From assembly GCA_037384065.1 (NCBI GenBank), contig JARROJ010000006.1, forward strand, positions 1 to 64,000: a DNA stretch of 64,000 bases, written 5' to 3'. Source of the DNA: JABDPF01 sp037384065. GTDB taxonomy: Bacteria > Pseudomonadota > Gammaproteobacteria > Xanthomonadales > SZUA-36. This document shows positions 35,138 through 44,279 of this stretch, piece by piece. How positions within the stretch are numbered: the first letter of the stretch is position 1; every line of letters starts with the position of its first letter. The notes beneath the pieces are model-generated. The model had not been told where the DNA came from. It saw only the letters and a list, made by a program, of their open reading frames with translations, and did not search any database. A program made the translations under genes and the position numbers.

Positions 35138-37486
35138 ATGTCGTACGCACTCGATCTCGCCGAACGGGGCATCGAATTCATTTCGCTGAACGCGGCGGAC
35201 TGCCCCGCGCTGCAGCAGGACCAGCAGGACAGCCTGGAATTCTTCGACCTGTGCTACCGCACGCTGTGCTCGGTCATGTTCAACCACGCCTCCTCCGGGC
35301 ATCCGGGCGGCAGCGTTTCCTCGGGCCGCATCGTGCAGTCCCTGATCTTCAACCGCATGGACTATGACATCGGCGATCCGATGAACCGCACGGCGGACAT
35401 CCTGTCCTACGCCGCCGGCCACAAGGCGCTCGGCCTGTACGCGCTTTCCGCGCTGCGCAACGAGGTCGTGCGCCTGGTCGACCCGGACCGCCTGCCGGAC
35501 GACGTGCGCCAGCAGATGCGGCTGGAAGACCTGCTCGGTTTCCGCAAGAACCCGATCACCGCCACCCCGCTGTTCCGCGAGTTCGGCGCCAAACCCCTGG
35601 ACGGCCACCCGACACCGGAAACGCCCTTCGTCTGGCTGTCGACCGGTCCCAGCGGCGTCGGCGTCGCCTCGTCGGTGGGCCTGGCCCTGACCCTCAAGGA
35701 CATGCACCGCGAGCAGGCCCCGGCGGTCCACGTGATCGAGGGCGAGGGCGGCATGACGCCGGGCCGCGTGGCCGAGGCGCTGGCCGCCGCCGCGACCTCC
35801 GGGCTCGACAACCTCTATTTCCACGTCGACTGGAACCAGGCCTCGATCGATTCCAACGCCGTGACCCGCGAGGACGGCACGCCCGGCGAATACGTGCAGT
35901 GGGATCCCTGCGAGTTCCTGCTGATGCACGGTTTCAACGTCATCTACGTGCCGGACGGCTTCGATTTCGCGCAGATCCGCGAGGCCCAGAAGCGCGCCGA
36001 AGCGCTGGACAACGGCCGCCCGACCGGCATCGTCTACCGCACCGTCAAAGGCTGGAAATACGGCATCGAGGGCTGCAAGTCCCACGGCGCCGGTCACGGC
36101 TTCTACAGCGCCGAGTACCTCGAATCGCTGCGTCCCTTCGAAGAGAAAACGGGCATCCGCTTCCCGCGTTACGACGGCGCGAAGGACCCGGTGCGTATCG
36201 AGCAGGCCTACTACGAATCCCTGCTGGCCATCCGCCAGGCCTTCGAGAACCACATGGCGCTGACGCGCCAACTGGGCGACTGGGTGGTCAACGCCGGTCA
36301 GCGCCTCGCCGACGCGCCGCGGGCGCTGCGCGACGACGCCCCGCAACTCCGGCGGCTGTACGAGGAAGGCGCCATCTCGCCATTCGAGCGCCCGGAGGAC
36401 TGCCGTTATCCGGCCGGCTCCAAGCAGACCCTGCGCGGCGCGCTGAGCCAGACGCTGAACGAGGTCAACAAGCTGACCGGCGGCGCCGTGCTGGCCGCGG
36501 CCGCCGACCTGTACGGGTCGACCAATGTCGCCACCATCACCAAGGGCATGGGCAGCGGCTTCTGGCACCCGGTCAACAACCCGGAATCGCGACTCTTTTC
36601 GGGCGGCGGCATCACCGAGGACGCCATCGGCGGCATCTGCTCCGGTATCGCGACGATGGGCCACCAGATTGCGGTCGGCTCGTCCTACGGCGCCTTCATC
36701 GCGCCGCTCAACGTAATCGCCGCCAAGACGCACGGCATCGGCGCCCAGACGTTGCGCCACCGCGCGCCGGGCGAGCCCAACAAGACCTTCGTGGTCGTTT
36801 GCGGCCATGCCGGGGTCAAGACCGGCGAGGACGGACCCACCCATGCCGAACCGCAGGCCCTGCAGATCTTCCAGGAGAATTTTCCCGGCGACGTGATGGT
36901 CACGCTGACCCCCTGGGATCCGAACGAGCTGTGGCCGCTGACCGTCGAGGCCCTGTTGCAGCGACCGGCCGTTATCGCACCCTACGTCACGCGACCGACC
37001 GAGGTCATCGTCGATCGCAGGGCGCTGGGGCTGGCGCCCGCGGAAGCCGCCGTCAAGGGCATCTACAAGCTGCTCGAGGCCAACGGCAAGCCGGACGGCA
37101 CGATCATCTACCAGGGCAGCGACGTCGCGTATGCCTTTATCGACGGCGTGCTGCCACGGCTGAAGGAACGGGGCGTCAACCTGGACGTGTACTACATTTC
37201 CAGCGTCGAGCTGTTCGACCGCCTGAGCGAAGAGGAACGCCGTGAAATCCTGCCGCCCGAGGTCATGGCCTCGGCGATGATGTTCTCCGGCTTCACCGCC
37301 GCGACGACCTATCGCTGGGTCACCTCGGAACGCGGCCGCCGGTTCACGCACTACCCGTGGAAGCACGGCGAGTTCCTCGGCAGCGGCCCGGGCGACGTCT
37401 GCCTCGAACAGGCCGGCATGCACGGCGCGGCGCAGTGGAAGATCATCCGGGAATTCATTTCCGGCGGCCTGCGCGCCGTCGGGTGA
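35138..37486 (+). CDS. Transketolase / pyruvate dehydrogenase E1-like thiamine diphosphate enzyme
   Basis: 782 residues, longer than normal transketolase (about 660). N-terminal HASSGHPGGSVSSGRIVQSL matches the transketolase SGHPG motif. The thiamine motif reads GEG (202-204) in VIEGEGGMTPGRVAEAL, with Glu in place of the usual Asp, ending about 30 residues on at DWNQASID in place of DNN. The pyrimidine and C-terminal domains follow (GGITEDAIGGI, GEDGPTHAEPQAL, IYQGSDVAYAFIDGV). GAGGAG precedes the ATG. It transfers a two-carbon unit; donor and acceptor are unknown. It is in an operon with an aminotransferase and a GcvT-SHMT fusion, not with pentose phosphate genes. Confidence 0.85.
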   Translation: MSYALDLAERGIEFISLNAADCPALQQDQQDSLEFFDLCYRTLCSVMFNHASSGHPGGSVSSGRIVQSLIFNRMDYDIGDPMNRTADILSYAAGHKALGLYALSALRNEVVRLVDPDRLPDDVRQQMRLEDLLGFRKNPITATPLFREFGAKPLDGHPTPETPFVWLSTGPSGVGVASSVGLALTLKDMHREQAPAVHVIEGEGGMTPGRVAEALAAAATSGLDNLYFHVDWNQASIDSNAVTREDGTPGEYVQWDPCEFLLMHGFNVIYVPDGFDFAQIREAQKRAEALDNGRPTGIVYRTVKGWKYGIEGCKSHGAGHGFYSAEYLESLRPFEEKTGIRFPRYDGAKDPVRIEQAYYESLLAIRQAFENHMALTRQLGDWVVNAGQRLADAPRALRDDAPQLRRLYEEGAISPFERPEDCRYPAGSKQTLRGALSQTLNEVNKLTGGAVLAAAADLYGSTNVATITKGMGSGFWHPVNNPESRLFSGGGITEDAIGGICSGIATMGHQIAVGSSYGAFIAPLNVIAAKTHGIGAQTLRHRAPGEPNKTFVVVCGHAGVKTGEDGPTHAEPQALQIFQENFPGDVMVTLTPWDPNELWPLTVEALLQRPAVIAPYVTRPTEVIVDRRALGLAPAEAAVKGIYKLLEANGKPDGTIIYQGSDVAYAFIDGVLPRLKERGVNLDVYYISSVELFDRLSEEERREILPPEVMASAMMFSGFTAATTYRWVTSERGRRFTHYPWKHGEFLGSGPGDVCLEQAGMHGAAQWKIIREFISGGLRAVG

Positions 37487-37499
37487 CGGAGGGCGAATC

Positions 37500-40142
37500 A
37501 TGAGCGACGCATTGCGAACGGTGTTCTACCCCCGCCACGTCGACGCGGGCGCCAAAATCGTCGAATTCGGCGGCTGGGACATGCCGCTCCAGTTCGAGGG
37601 CATCCTGCAGGAGCACCTCGTCACCCGCAAGGGGGCGGGCCTGTTCGACGTCTCCCACATGGGGCGTTTCGTCATTCGCGGCGCCGACGCCCTGCCGTTC
37701 CTGCAGCACGTGCTGAGCAACAACGCCGCCGCGCTGGACGTCGGGGTCGGCCAGTACACGATGATTCCGAACGAGACCGGCGGGGTCCTCGACGACGCCT
37801 ACCTGTACCGCTTTGTCGAGGACGAGTACCTGCTGGTGGTCAACGCCGCGAACCGCGAGAAGGACTGGAACCACCTGGAAGCCGTACGCGCGGACTTTCC
37901 GGAATCGGAACTGGTCGACCGCACCTTCGACATCGTGATGCTCAGCCTGCAGGGCCCCGGCGCGCGGGCGGTGATGGAGGCCGTCACCGAGAGCGGCCTG
38001 CCGGACCCGATGCGCAATGAGCTCGGCATCATCGACATCGACGGCGCGCGCGTGCTGCTGGCGCGCACGGGCTACACCGGCGAGCCGATCTGCTTCGAAC
38101 TCTTCATCGAACGCGACGACGCGCTGGCCGTGTACGACACGCTGACCGCCAACGGCGCAACGCCGGTGGGCCTCGGCGCGCGCGACTCGCTGCGCCTGGA
38201 GGCGGGGCTGCCGTTGTACGGTCACGAACTCGGCACCGATCCGGAAGGCCATGAAATCCCCGCCTTCGCATCGGATCTCAGTCGCTTCGCCGTGAGCTTT
38301 TCCGCGCTCAAGGGCGATTTCATCGGCCGCGCGCCGCTGCACGAGCAGTTTCTCGCGCTCAAGCGCATCACGGACCTGAAGTTCGACGACATCGAGGCCC
38401 TGCCCCGCCGCATCCGCCTGCTGGAAATCGCCGGCCGCGGCATCGCCCGCCCGGGCGACCGCGTCTTCCGCGACGGCACGCATGTCGGCTTCGTCACCAG
38501 CGGCACGATGGTGCCCTACTGGAGCACCGAGGGCGAAGGGGTCGAATCTCGCTTCGGCGACGACAGCGTGCGGCGCGCGATCGCCATGGCGCTGGTCGAC
38601 AGCGACCTGCTGGACGAGGACGAAGTGACCGTGGAAATCCGCGGACGCGAGACGCCGGCGCTGATCGTGCCCTACCTGCTGCGCGGCGAGGCGCCGCCCT
38701 ACGCCCGCTCGATCTCCCACCTTCGGCCCGCGCACGAGGCGGCGACCGCACCGGCGACGAGTTACCCGGAGCGGGCGGCCGAGCTGCTCGATAGCGCGAT
38801 CGCCAACACGCGCTGGCGGCAGCACGAATGCATCAACCTGATCCCCTCCGAGATGACGATGTCGCCGGCCACGCGCTGGCTGTCGATCATGGATCCGGTC
38901 GGCCGCTACGCCGAGCACAAGCAGGTCAAGGCGCTGGACGAAGCCGAGGTGTTCTATTACCAGGGCACCGATTTCATCTGGGAAGTCGAGGAGCGGCTGA
39001 AACAGGAGTTCATCGAGTTCCTGGGCTGCGGCTCCGCCGAGGTGCGCCCGGTATCGGGCCAGATGGCCAACGCCACCGTGTTCAGCGCGATGGTCGACTA
39101 CCTGAACCGCGCCGACCGCAAGAGCGAGCAGCGCCGCATGCGGATGGTGATGAACAACCACATCATCAAGGGCGGGCACCTCTCCTCGCAACCGATGGGC
39201 GCGCTCAAGGACTACGTCGCGCGGGATCCGCGCACCGAGAAAGCGGCCGTGGTGAATTTCCCGGTCCACGCGAACGACAAGTACCGCATCGACACGGCCG
39301 CCACGCGGAAGCTGCTCGAGGAACACCGGCCGGAACTGGTCATCCTGGGCAAATCCATGGTGCTGTACCCGGAACCCGTCGCCGACCTTCGGAAATTCAT
39401 CGACGAACTGGGCCTGGACTGCTTCCTGATGTACGACATGGCCCACGTGCTGGGCCTCATCGGGCCGCACTTCCAGCAACCCTTCGCGGAAGGCGCCGAC
39501 GTCGTCACCGGGTCCACGCACAAGACGTTTTTCGGCACGCAGCGCGGCGTCATCGCCTCGCGCTTCACCGAGGACGACGTGCGCTACCCCTTCTGGGAGG
39601 CCGTCGAGCGCCGCGCCTTCCCCGGCGCCGTCTCCAATCACCACCTCGGCACCCTGCTCGGACTGCTGATGGCGGCCTACGAGATGAACGCCTTCAAGGA
39701 CGAGTACCAGGCAAACGTGATCCGCAACGCGAAGGCGTTCGCGCGGGCGCTGAAGGATTGCGGTCTGGACGTCTCCGGCGACCCCGAGGTCGGCTACACG
39801 CAGACCCACCAGGTGCTGCTCGACGTGGGCTGGACCCGGGGTCCGGAAATCGCGCGCCGGCTGGAAGAGAACAACATCATCGTCAACTACCAGGCCGCGC
39901 CCGAGGAAGAGGGGTTCACCGCGTCCGGTTCGCTGCGCATGGGCGTGTCCGAGATGACCCGCTTCGGCATGGGCCCGGACGATTTCGGCGAACTGGCGGA
40001 ACTGGTCCGCGACGTGATCGTCGACGGCGCGACCGTCAAACCGCGCGTCGCCGAGTTGCGGCGGAAATTCCTCGAACTGCGCTACTGCTTCCGGGACGAC
40101 GACGTTGCGCAGCGCGTCGAAATCCTGCACGGACTGTTCTGA
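37500..40142 (+). CDS. GcvT-SHMT fusion: aminomethyltransferase domain plus serine hydroxymethyltransferase-like domain
   Basis: 880 residues. Residues 1 to about 400 are a GcvT folate-binding domain: VEFGGWDMPLQFEGI, GLFDVSHMGRF, QYTMIPNETGGVLDDAYLY (Asp98/99 match the essential Asp of T-protein), ARTGYTGE, GLGARDSLRLEAGLPLYGHEL. From about 425 on is an SHMT-like PLP domain: HECINLIPSEMTMSP, VRPVSGQMANATVF, MYDMAHVLGLIG and the PLP lysine Lys675 in GSTHKTFFGTQRG. GcvT domains move one-carbon units to tetrahydrofolate, and SHMT joins them to glycine to make serine, so the fusion could channel methylene-folate. It is the last gene of the LysR-controlled operon. Confidence 0.9.
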   Translation: MSDALRTVFYPRHVDAGAKIVEFGGWDMPLQFEGILQEHLVTRKGAGLFDVSHMGRFVIRGADALPFLQHVLSNNAAALDVGVGQYTMIPNETGGVLDDAYLYRFVEDEYLLVVNAANREKDWNHLEAVRADFPESELVDRTFDIVMLSLQGPGARAVMEAVTESGLPDPMRNELGIIDIDGARVLLARTGYTGEPICFELFIERDDALAVYDTLTANGATPVGLGARDSLRLEAGLPLYGHELGTDPEGHEIPAFASDLSRFAVSFSALKGDFIGRAPLHEQFLALKRITDLKFDDIEALPRRIRLLEIAGRGIARPGDRVFRDGTHVGFVTSGTMVPYWSTEGEGVESRFGDDSVRRAIAMALVDSDLLDEDEVTVEIRGRETPALIVPYLLRGEAPPYARSISHLRPAHEAATAPATSYPERAAELLDSAIANTRWRQHECINLIPSEMTMSPATRWLSIMDPVGRYAEHKQVKALDEAEVFYYQGTDFIWEVEERLKQEFIEFLGCGSAEVRPVSGQMANATVFSAMVDYLNRADRKSEQRRMRMVMNNHIIKGGHLSSQPMGALKDYVARDPRTEKAAVVNFPVHANDKYRIDTAATRKLLEEHRPELVILGKSMVLYPEPVADLRKFIDELGLDCFLMYDMAHVLGLIGPHFQQPFAEGADVVTGSTHKTFFGTQRGVIASRFTEDDVRYPFWEAVERRAFPGAVSNHHLGTLLGLLMAAYEMNAFKDEYQANVIRNAKAFARALKDCGLDVSGDPEVGYTQTHQVLLDVGWTRGPEIARRLEENNIIVNYQAAPEEEGFTASGSLRMGVSEMTRFGMGPDDFGELAELVRDVIVDGATVKPRVAELRRKFLELRYCFRDDDVAQRVEILHGLF

Positions 40143-40173
40143 CGATCGGGCTACGCTCGCGACGAGCGAACTG

Positions 40174-40202
40174 CGGCGGTGACGGCTCCGGCCTCACCGC
40201 CG
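40174..40202 (+). terminator. Hairpin after the GcvT-SHMT gene, possible terminator
   Basis: CGGCGGTGA and TCACCGCCG form a perfect 9-base stem with an 11-base loop, 31 bases after the stop codon. No T-tract follows, so intrinsic termination is uncertain. A smaller CGCTCG/CGAGCG hairpin lies just before it at 40154-40168. The rest of the gap to 40439 shows nothing else. Confidence 0.35.
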
Positions 40203-40439
40203 ATCGTCCGGCACGGCGGGCGCCCAAGCGCGGTGACCCGCATCGATAAACGGCTGGCCATACCCTTCCATTCAACGGCGGGAAGACGTATCGTGGCTCA
40301 TCCCTGCATCACCCTCTGAAGACAAACCAGCAAGGAGCGCCGGACCCGGCAGAGAAGATTGCGCGAGGTGAACGAATCACGACCGCCCGTCCCTGACGCC
40401 GCCGCAGACGGTGCATTCGCGCATCGCTCCGGAACGGAT

Positions 40440-43400
40440 GTGATCGCGCCACGGCGACCGGGCGAGGCGATAACACGCCGCAAATACCGAATGGCCCTGC
40501 AGGTGCTTGTTCTGGCCTTGTGCGCATTCATGCTCGGCGACGCCCTGGCCCAGAACGCGATCTCACTCCAGGGTACGGCGAGCCTTAGCCCCACGGCCGA
40601 GAAACTGGACGGACGGGTCAGCCTGGAACTCGAGGCGCGCGAACCGGTATTCGACGTGCGGGTGTATGCCCGAGCCCAGGGCGACAAGGTGCTCATCAAA
40701 CGCTTCGACTACTGGGCGCCCGATACCCGGAAGTCGTTCGCACTCGGAATTCCGTCCGCGCATCACTTCCCGGGCGCGTACCACTTGATGGTCGAACTGT
40801 CGTTCCGCGACCCGGCGGGCGCCAGCCACGGCGTCGCTCTGGCGTTCGACTATCGCGTGAACGGTGCGGCGGTCGACACCGAGGAATCGCAGCCACTGCG
40901 CGTTTTCCTGACGGATGATCGCGTATTCTGGGCGCTCGGCAGCGCCGACATTTCTCATGCGCGCCTCACGCTGACCACGGAACCTTCCTGGCGGATGCGG
41001 GAACCGATCACTCCGCCAGCGACACGCATCGTACTCGACCGGACCGGCGATCGATCCGCGATTGCAGCGTGGACCTATCATCAGAAGGCACGACTGGAAT
41101 GGCTGCAGGGCGGCATTCACCACAGTCGGATTCTCGATTGGGACCTGCGGACCGATTCGGCGGGAAACTGGCCGCCGGCCATCGAGGGACCGACAGCGCC
41201 CTGGTGGCGAAGCCCCGTTTGGCTCTTGTCGATCGCGGGTTCATTCTTCCTTATCGGGCTTCTCATGGTCCATCGGAATCGATCGCTCAGGCCCGGCAGC
41301 CGCGAATGGAGCAGGACGCTCGAAGAAGGCATCGGCGGAGTCGCCGTGGTGACGCTGTGCGCCTGGACCGTAAGCCATGCTGCACCGGGACTCTGGTTCG
41401 TCGAAACGTGGGCAACCGGCGGCGACGTCGCTGCGCACGTCTTTTACGCGAAGACGTTCATGGACTGGCTCCCGCACGGCAAGATTTCCGGTTGGCTCCC
41501 GGAGAGCTTTGCCGGCTTTCCCGCGGTCACGTTCTACTTTCCGTTGCCGTTTTCGATCGCCGGGCTGCTGCAGTTCACCGTGAGCCAACCGGTGGCGTTC
41601 AAGCTCGCGAGCATGCTGCCCGCGTTCCTGTTGCCGCTCGGCACGTATCTGCTCTGCCGGACATGGGGCTGGCGGGTGCCGATCCGGCTCATGGCAGCGG
41701 CCGGAGTGACCGGGTTCATCGCCGGCGACGCGACGTCGATCTGGGGCGGCAACATCCTCGCTCAGCTCGCCGGGGAATTCGCGTACAGCTGGGGCCTGTT
41801 GCTGACGACCCTGTTCTGGGCCGCCCTGTCACTGGCGCTCAGGCGCGGCGGACGCTGGTGGTTGGCGGCCGGTGTTCTCGAGGCGCTGGTCGCGCTGTCC
41901 CATGGCTATGCGCTGCTGGTCGCCGGGTTCGGCGCCTTCGTCTACCTGCTGGTCTCGCAGAATTTCCGCCGCGACCTGCGCCTGGTTCTGCAGGTGCATA
42001 CGCTGGCGTTCCTGCTGATCGGGTTCTGGCTGATTCCACTGGGCGAGAATTTGCCCTGGACCATTCCCAATGACACGTCGACCGCGATCGAAAGCTGGAC
42101 GGTTCTCTGGCCGTCCAGTCTCTGGCCCATGGCGCTCGGTTGGTTTCCGTTGGCCTGGCTCCTGACGCACCCCCGTGACCGGTTGCAACCCGGACTGCCG
42201 TTTCTCACCGGTATCTGCATGCTGGGGCTGCTCGGTTTCGTGTTCGCCGAACGGATCGGGTTGGCGGACCTGCGTTTCTTCCCTTTCGCGCAATGGGCAC
42301 TGGCCGCCGCCAGCGGCGCGGCCATCGGCTGGGTTCTGTGCCGCATCGACCGGGCCGCCGCAACGGTCTTCGCCGTCGGCCTGCTGGCGGCGCTGGGCGC
42401 CTGGTGGGAACCCCGTCTGAACCAGGTCGAAGCATGGAGCGAATGGAACCTGTCCGGTTACGAACGCAAACCGATGTGGCCGCACTACCTGGCGACGGCG
42501 ACGTCGAATCGCGGCGACCTGGCGGGCCCGCGCCTGGTCTTCGAGCACGATCCCGCGAACAATGACCTGGGTTCGACGCGGGCCCTCGAAGCCCTACCCC
42601 TGTTCGGCGCGCGCCCCACGTTGGAGGGGCTGTACATGGAATCCGCGATCAGCGGGCCGTTCATCTATCAACTCCAGGCGGAAATTTCGGAACACCCCTC
42701 GTCGCCGCTGTCGCGGTTTCCGTCGACCAAGCGCTCACTCGACCAGGCCATCGGTCACCTGAACGAGCTGTACACGGACCGGCTCATTGTGCGCTCGCCC
42801 GAAAAACAGGCCCAGTTCGCTGCGGACCACCGCTTCCGACGGGTCGCCGAACACGGGCCCTTGCAGACGTACGAACTCAAATCCCTCGGCACGCGCTTGG
42901 TCGACACGGTATCCGTCCCGCTGGTGGCCCGATCGCCTGAAAACTGGATGAATGACGCGTTTCGCCGCTGGGTTTCGGATTTCCCCTATCGCGAGCGCCA
43001 CGTCTACACCGCGGGAGCCCTGCAGCCGCCGAGCCCAGCGGCCTCGCAGGAAACGGCCCAGATCGAGATCACCCACTTCTCCCGCGAGCGACTCGTTTTT
43101 ACAACGGACCGCCCCGGAGAACCGCACCTCGTTCGGATGAGTTTTCACCCGAGATGGCGCAGCGAGGGCGGCGAAGAAATCTATTTGACCGAGCCGGCTT
43201 TCATGCTGGTTTTTCCGAGCGAACGCACCGTGTCGCTGGTTTACGGCCGTACGCTCGGCAACTACGTGGGAACCGTTTTCACGGCGTCAGGCGTCCTCCT
43301 GTTTTCCTGGGCCCTGTGGCCGCGTTGCCCGCTCAACCCGCGATGCGGCGCTGCGCCCATGCCGCACGCTTCCCGACGCTTTTCCGCGTTCCTGGTTCTT

Positions 43401-43811
43401 TTCGCCATCCTGGTTCTCGCGGGGTGGTGGATCGATCCAGAACGGACCTACAAGCTGGGCCATCGCTACCTGGAACGGGGCGACACCATCCTGGCGGCCC
43501 AATCGTTCGACCGGGCGTTCGATGGACGCACCGGGCCGGCACGCCGCGCCGAGGCCCTGTTCTGGGCCGCCCGCAGCTGGCAGTTGGCCGGTGAAACGGA
43601 GCGGGCCGCGCAGGATTACCGTCGGCTGACAGACGATTATCACGAGAACTACTGGTACCCTGAATCCGTATACCGCCTGATCCAGATCCATCTGGCGCAG
43701 GGGGAGATTACGACAGCACGTCGATGGTATGAGGAATTGGCCACTGAGACGCCAGGAAACAAGTGGACTGCGGAAGCTGCCCGGTTGCTCGCTGCGGCTT
43801 CTCAGGAATGA
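40440..43811 (+). CDS. Large polytopic membrane protein, GT-C-like / COG5617 type, with C-terminal TPR-like tail
   Basis: 1123 residues from GTG 40440, preferred because it supplies a basic segment (RRKYR) before a signal-like helix (ALQVLVLALCAFMLGDALA) and has GGAAC upstream; TTG 40359 or ATG 40491 are alternatives. An exported N-terminal domain of about 230 residues precedes a membrane region of a dozen helices (WWRSPVWLLSIAGSFFLIGL, WATGGDVAAHVFYAKTFMDW). GGDVAAH with HY in the first loop resembles the predicted 6-pyruvoyl-tetrahydropterin synthase related membrane proteins, which resemble GT-C glycosyltransferases. Two further helices and tetratricopeptide-like repeats (YLERGDTILAAQSFDRAF) end it. 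GtrA and GtrB follow, so surface glycan assembly is likely. Confidence 0.72.
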   Translation: MIAPRRPGEAITRRKYRMALQVLVLALCAFMLGDALAQNAISLQGTASLSPTAEKLDGRVSLELEAREPVFDVRVYARAQGDKVLIKRFDYWAPDTRKSFALGIPSAHHFPGAYHLMVELSFRDPAGASHGVALAFDYRVNGAAVDTEESQPLRVFLTDDRVFWALGSADISHARLTLTTEPSWRMREPITPPATRIVLDRTGDRSAIAAWTYHQKARLEWLQGGIHHSRILDWDLRTDSAGNWPPAIEGPTAPWWRSPVWLLSIAGSFFLIGLLMVHRNRSLRPGSREWSRTLEEGIGGVAVVTLCAWTVSHAAPGLWFVETWATGGDVAAHVFYAKTFMDWLPHGKISGWLPESFAGFPAVTFYFPLPFSIAGLLQFTVSQPVAFKLASMLPAFLLPLGTYLLCRTWGWRVPIRLMAAAGVTGFIAGDATSIWGGNILAQLAGEFAYSWGLLLTTLFWAALSLALRRGGRWWLAAGVLEALVALSHGYALLVAGFGAFVYLLVSQNFRRDLRLVLQVHTLAFLLIGFWLIPLGENLPWTIPNDTSTAIESWTVLWPSSLWPMALGWFPLAWLLTHPRDRLQPGLPFLTGICMLGLLGFVFAERIGLADLRFFPFAQWALAAASGAAIGWVLCRIDRAAATVFAVGLLAALGAWWEPRLNQVEAWSEWNLSGYERKPMWPHYLATATSNRGDLAGPRLVFEHDPANNDLGSTRALEALPLFGARPTLEGLYMESAISGPFIYQLQAEISEHPSSPLSRFPSTKRSLDQAIGHLNELYTDRLIVRSPEKQAQFAADHRFRRVAEHGPLQTYELKSLGTRLVDTVSVPLVARSPENWMNDAFRRWVSDFPYRERHVYTAGALQPPSPAASQETAQIEITHFSRERLVFTTDRPGEPHLVRMSFHPRWRSEGGEEIYLTEPAFMLVFPSERTVSLVYGRTLGNYVGTVFTASGVLLFSWALWPRCPLNPRCGAAPMPHASRRFSAFLVLFAILVLAGWWIDPERTYKLGHRYLERGDTILAAQSFDRAFDGRTGPARRAEALFWAARSWQLAGETERAAQDYRRLTDDYHENYWYPESVYRLIQIHLAQGEITTARRWYEELATETPGNKWTAEAARLLAAASQE

Positions 43812-43856
43812 GACCGGACTTTTACCCGTGCAACGAATCCGGCGGGACGGCGTGAC

Positions 43857-44279
43857 GTGAACGGGTTCCTGAAAAGCGACGCATCCAGGCCGGCGCGGTA
43901 CCTTCTGTCGGGCGGCGTCGCGTGGCTCGTCGACCTCGGGGTATTCACGCTGTGCCTGCCGATCGGCGGTATCGCGGTGGCGCAGTTTGCGGCCCGCACC
44001 GTGGGCGCTGTCGTTGCGTTCGTGGGGCACAAGGTGTTCGTGTTCCGGGCCCATGAATTTCGACCCCGCCTGGTGATGCGGCAATCGTTGCATTTTGCAG
44101 CGCTCTGGCTGTTCTCGTATGTTTCGAGCACACTCGCCCTGATCGGGCTGATCGACCTTATGGAATGGAACGTTGTCGTGTCGAAAGTCGTGGTCGAAGC
44201 GGGGATCATCCTCGTGAATTACACGGTCATGAAATCGTTAATATTTCGTCGATCCGAGGCGAAGGGGGACACCGCGTGA
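43857..44279 (+). CDS. GtrA-family membrane protein
   Basis: 140 residues, GTG start. Four membrane helices with family motifs RYLLSGGVAWLVDLGVF, GAVVAFVGHKVFVFRAHEF and the last helix region VSKVVVEAGIILVNYTVMKS-LIFRR (written in two parts). GtrA-like proteins are proposed to flip undecaprenyl-phosphate-linked sugars across the inner membrane for O-antigen or teichoic-type glycan modification. The stop overlaps the start of the glycosyltransferase gene by 4 bases (GTGA), the standard gtrA-gtrB arrangement. Confidence 0.9.
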   Translation: MNGFLKSDASRPARYLLSGGVAWLVDLGVFTLCLPIGGIAVAQFAARTVGAVVAFVGHKVFVFRAHEFRPRLVMRQSLHFAALWLFSYVSSTLALIGLIDLMEWNVVVSKVVVEAGIILVNYTVMKSLIFRRSEAKGDTA

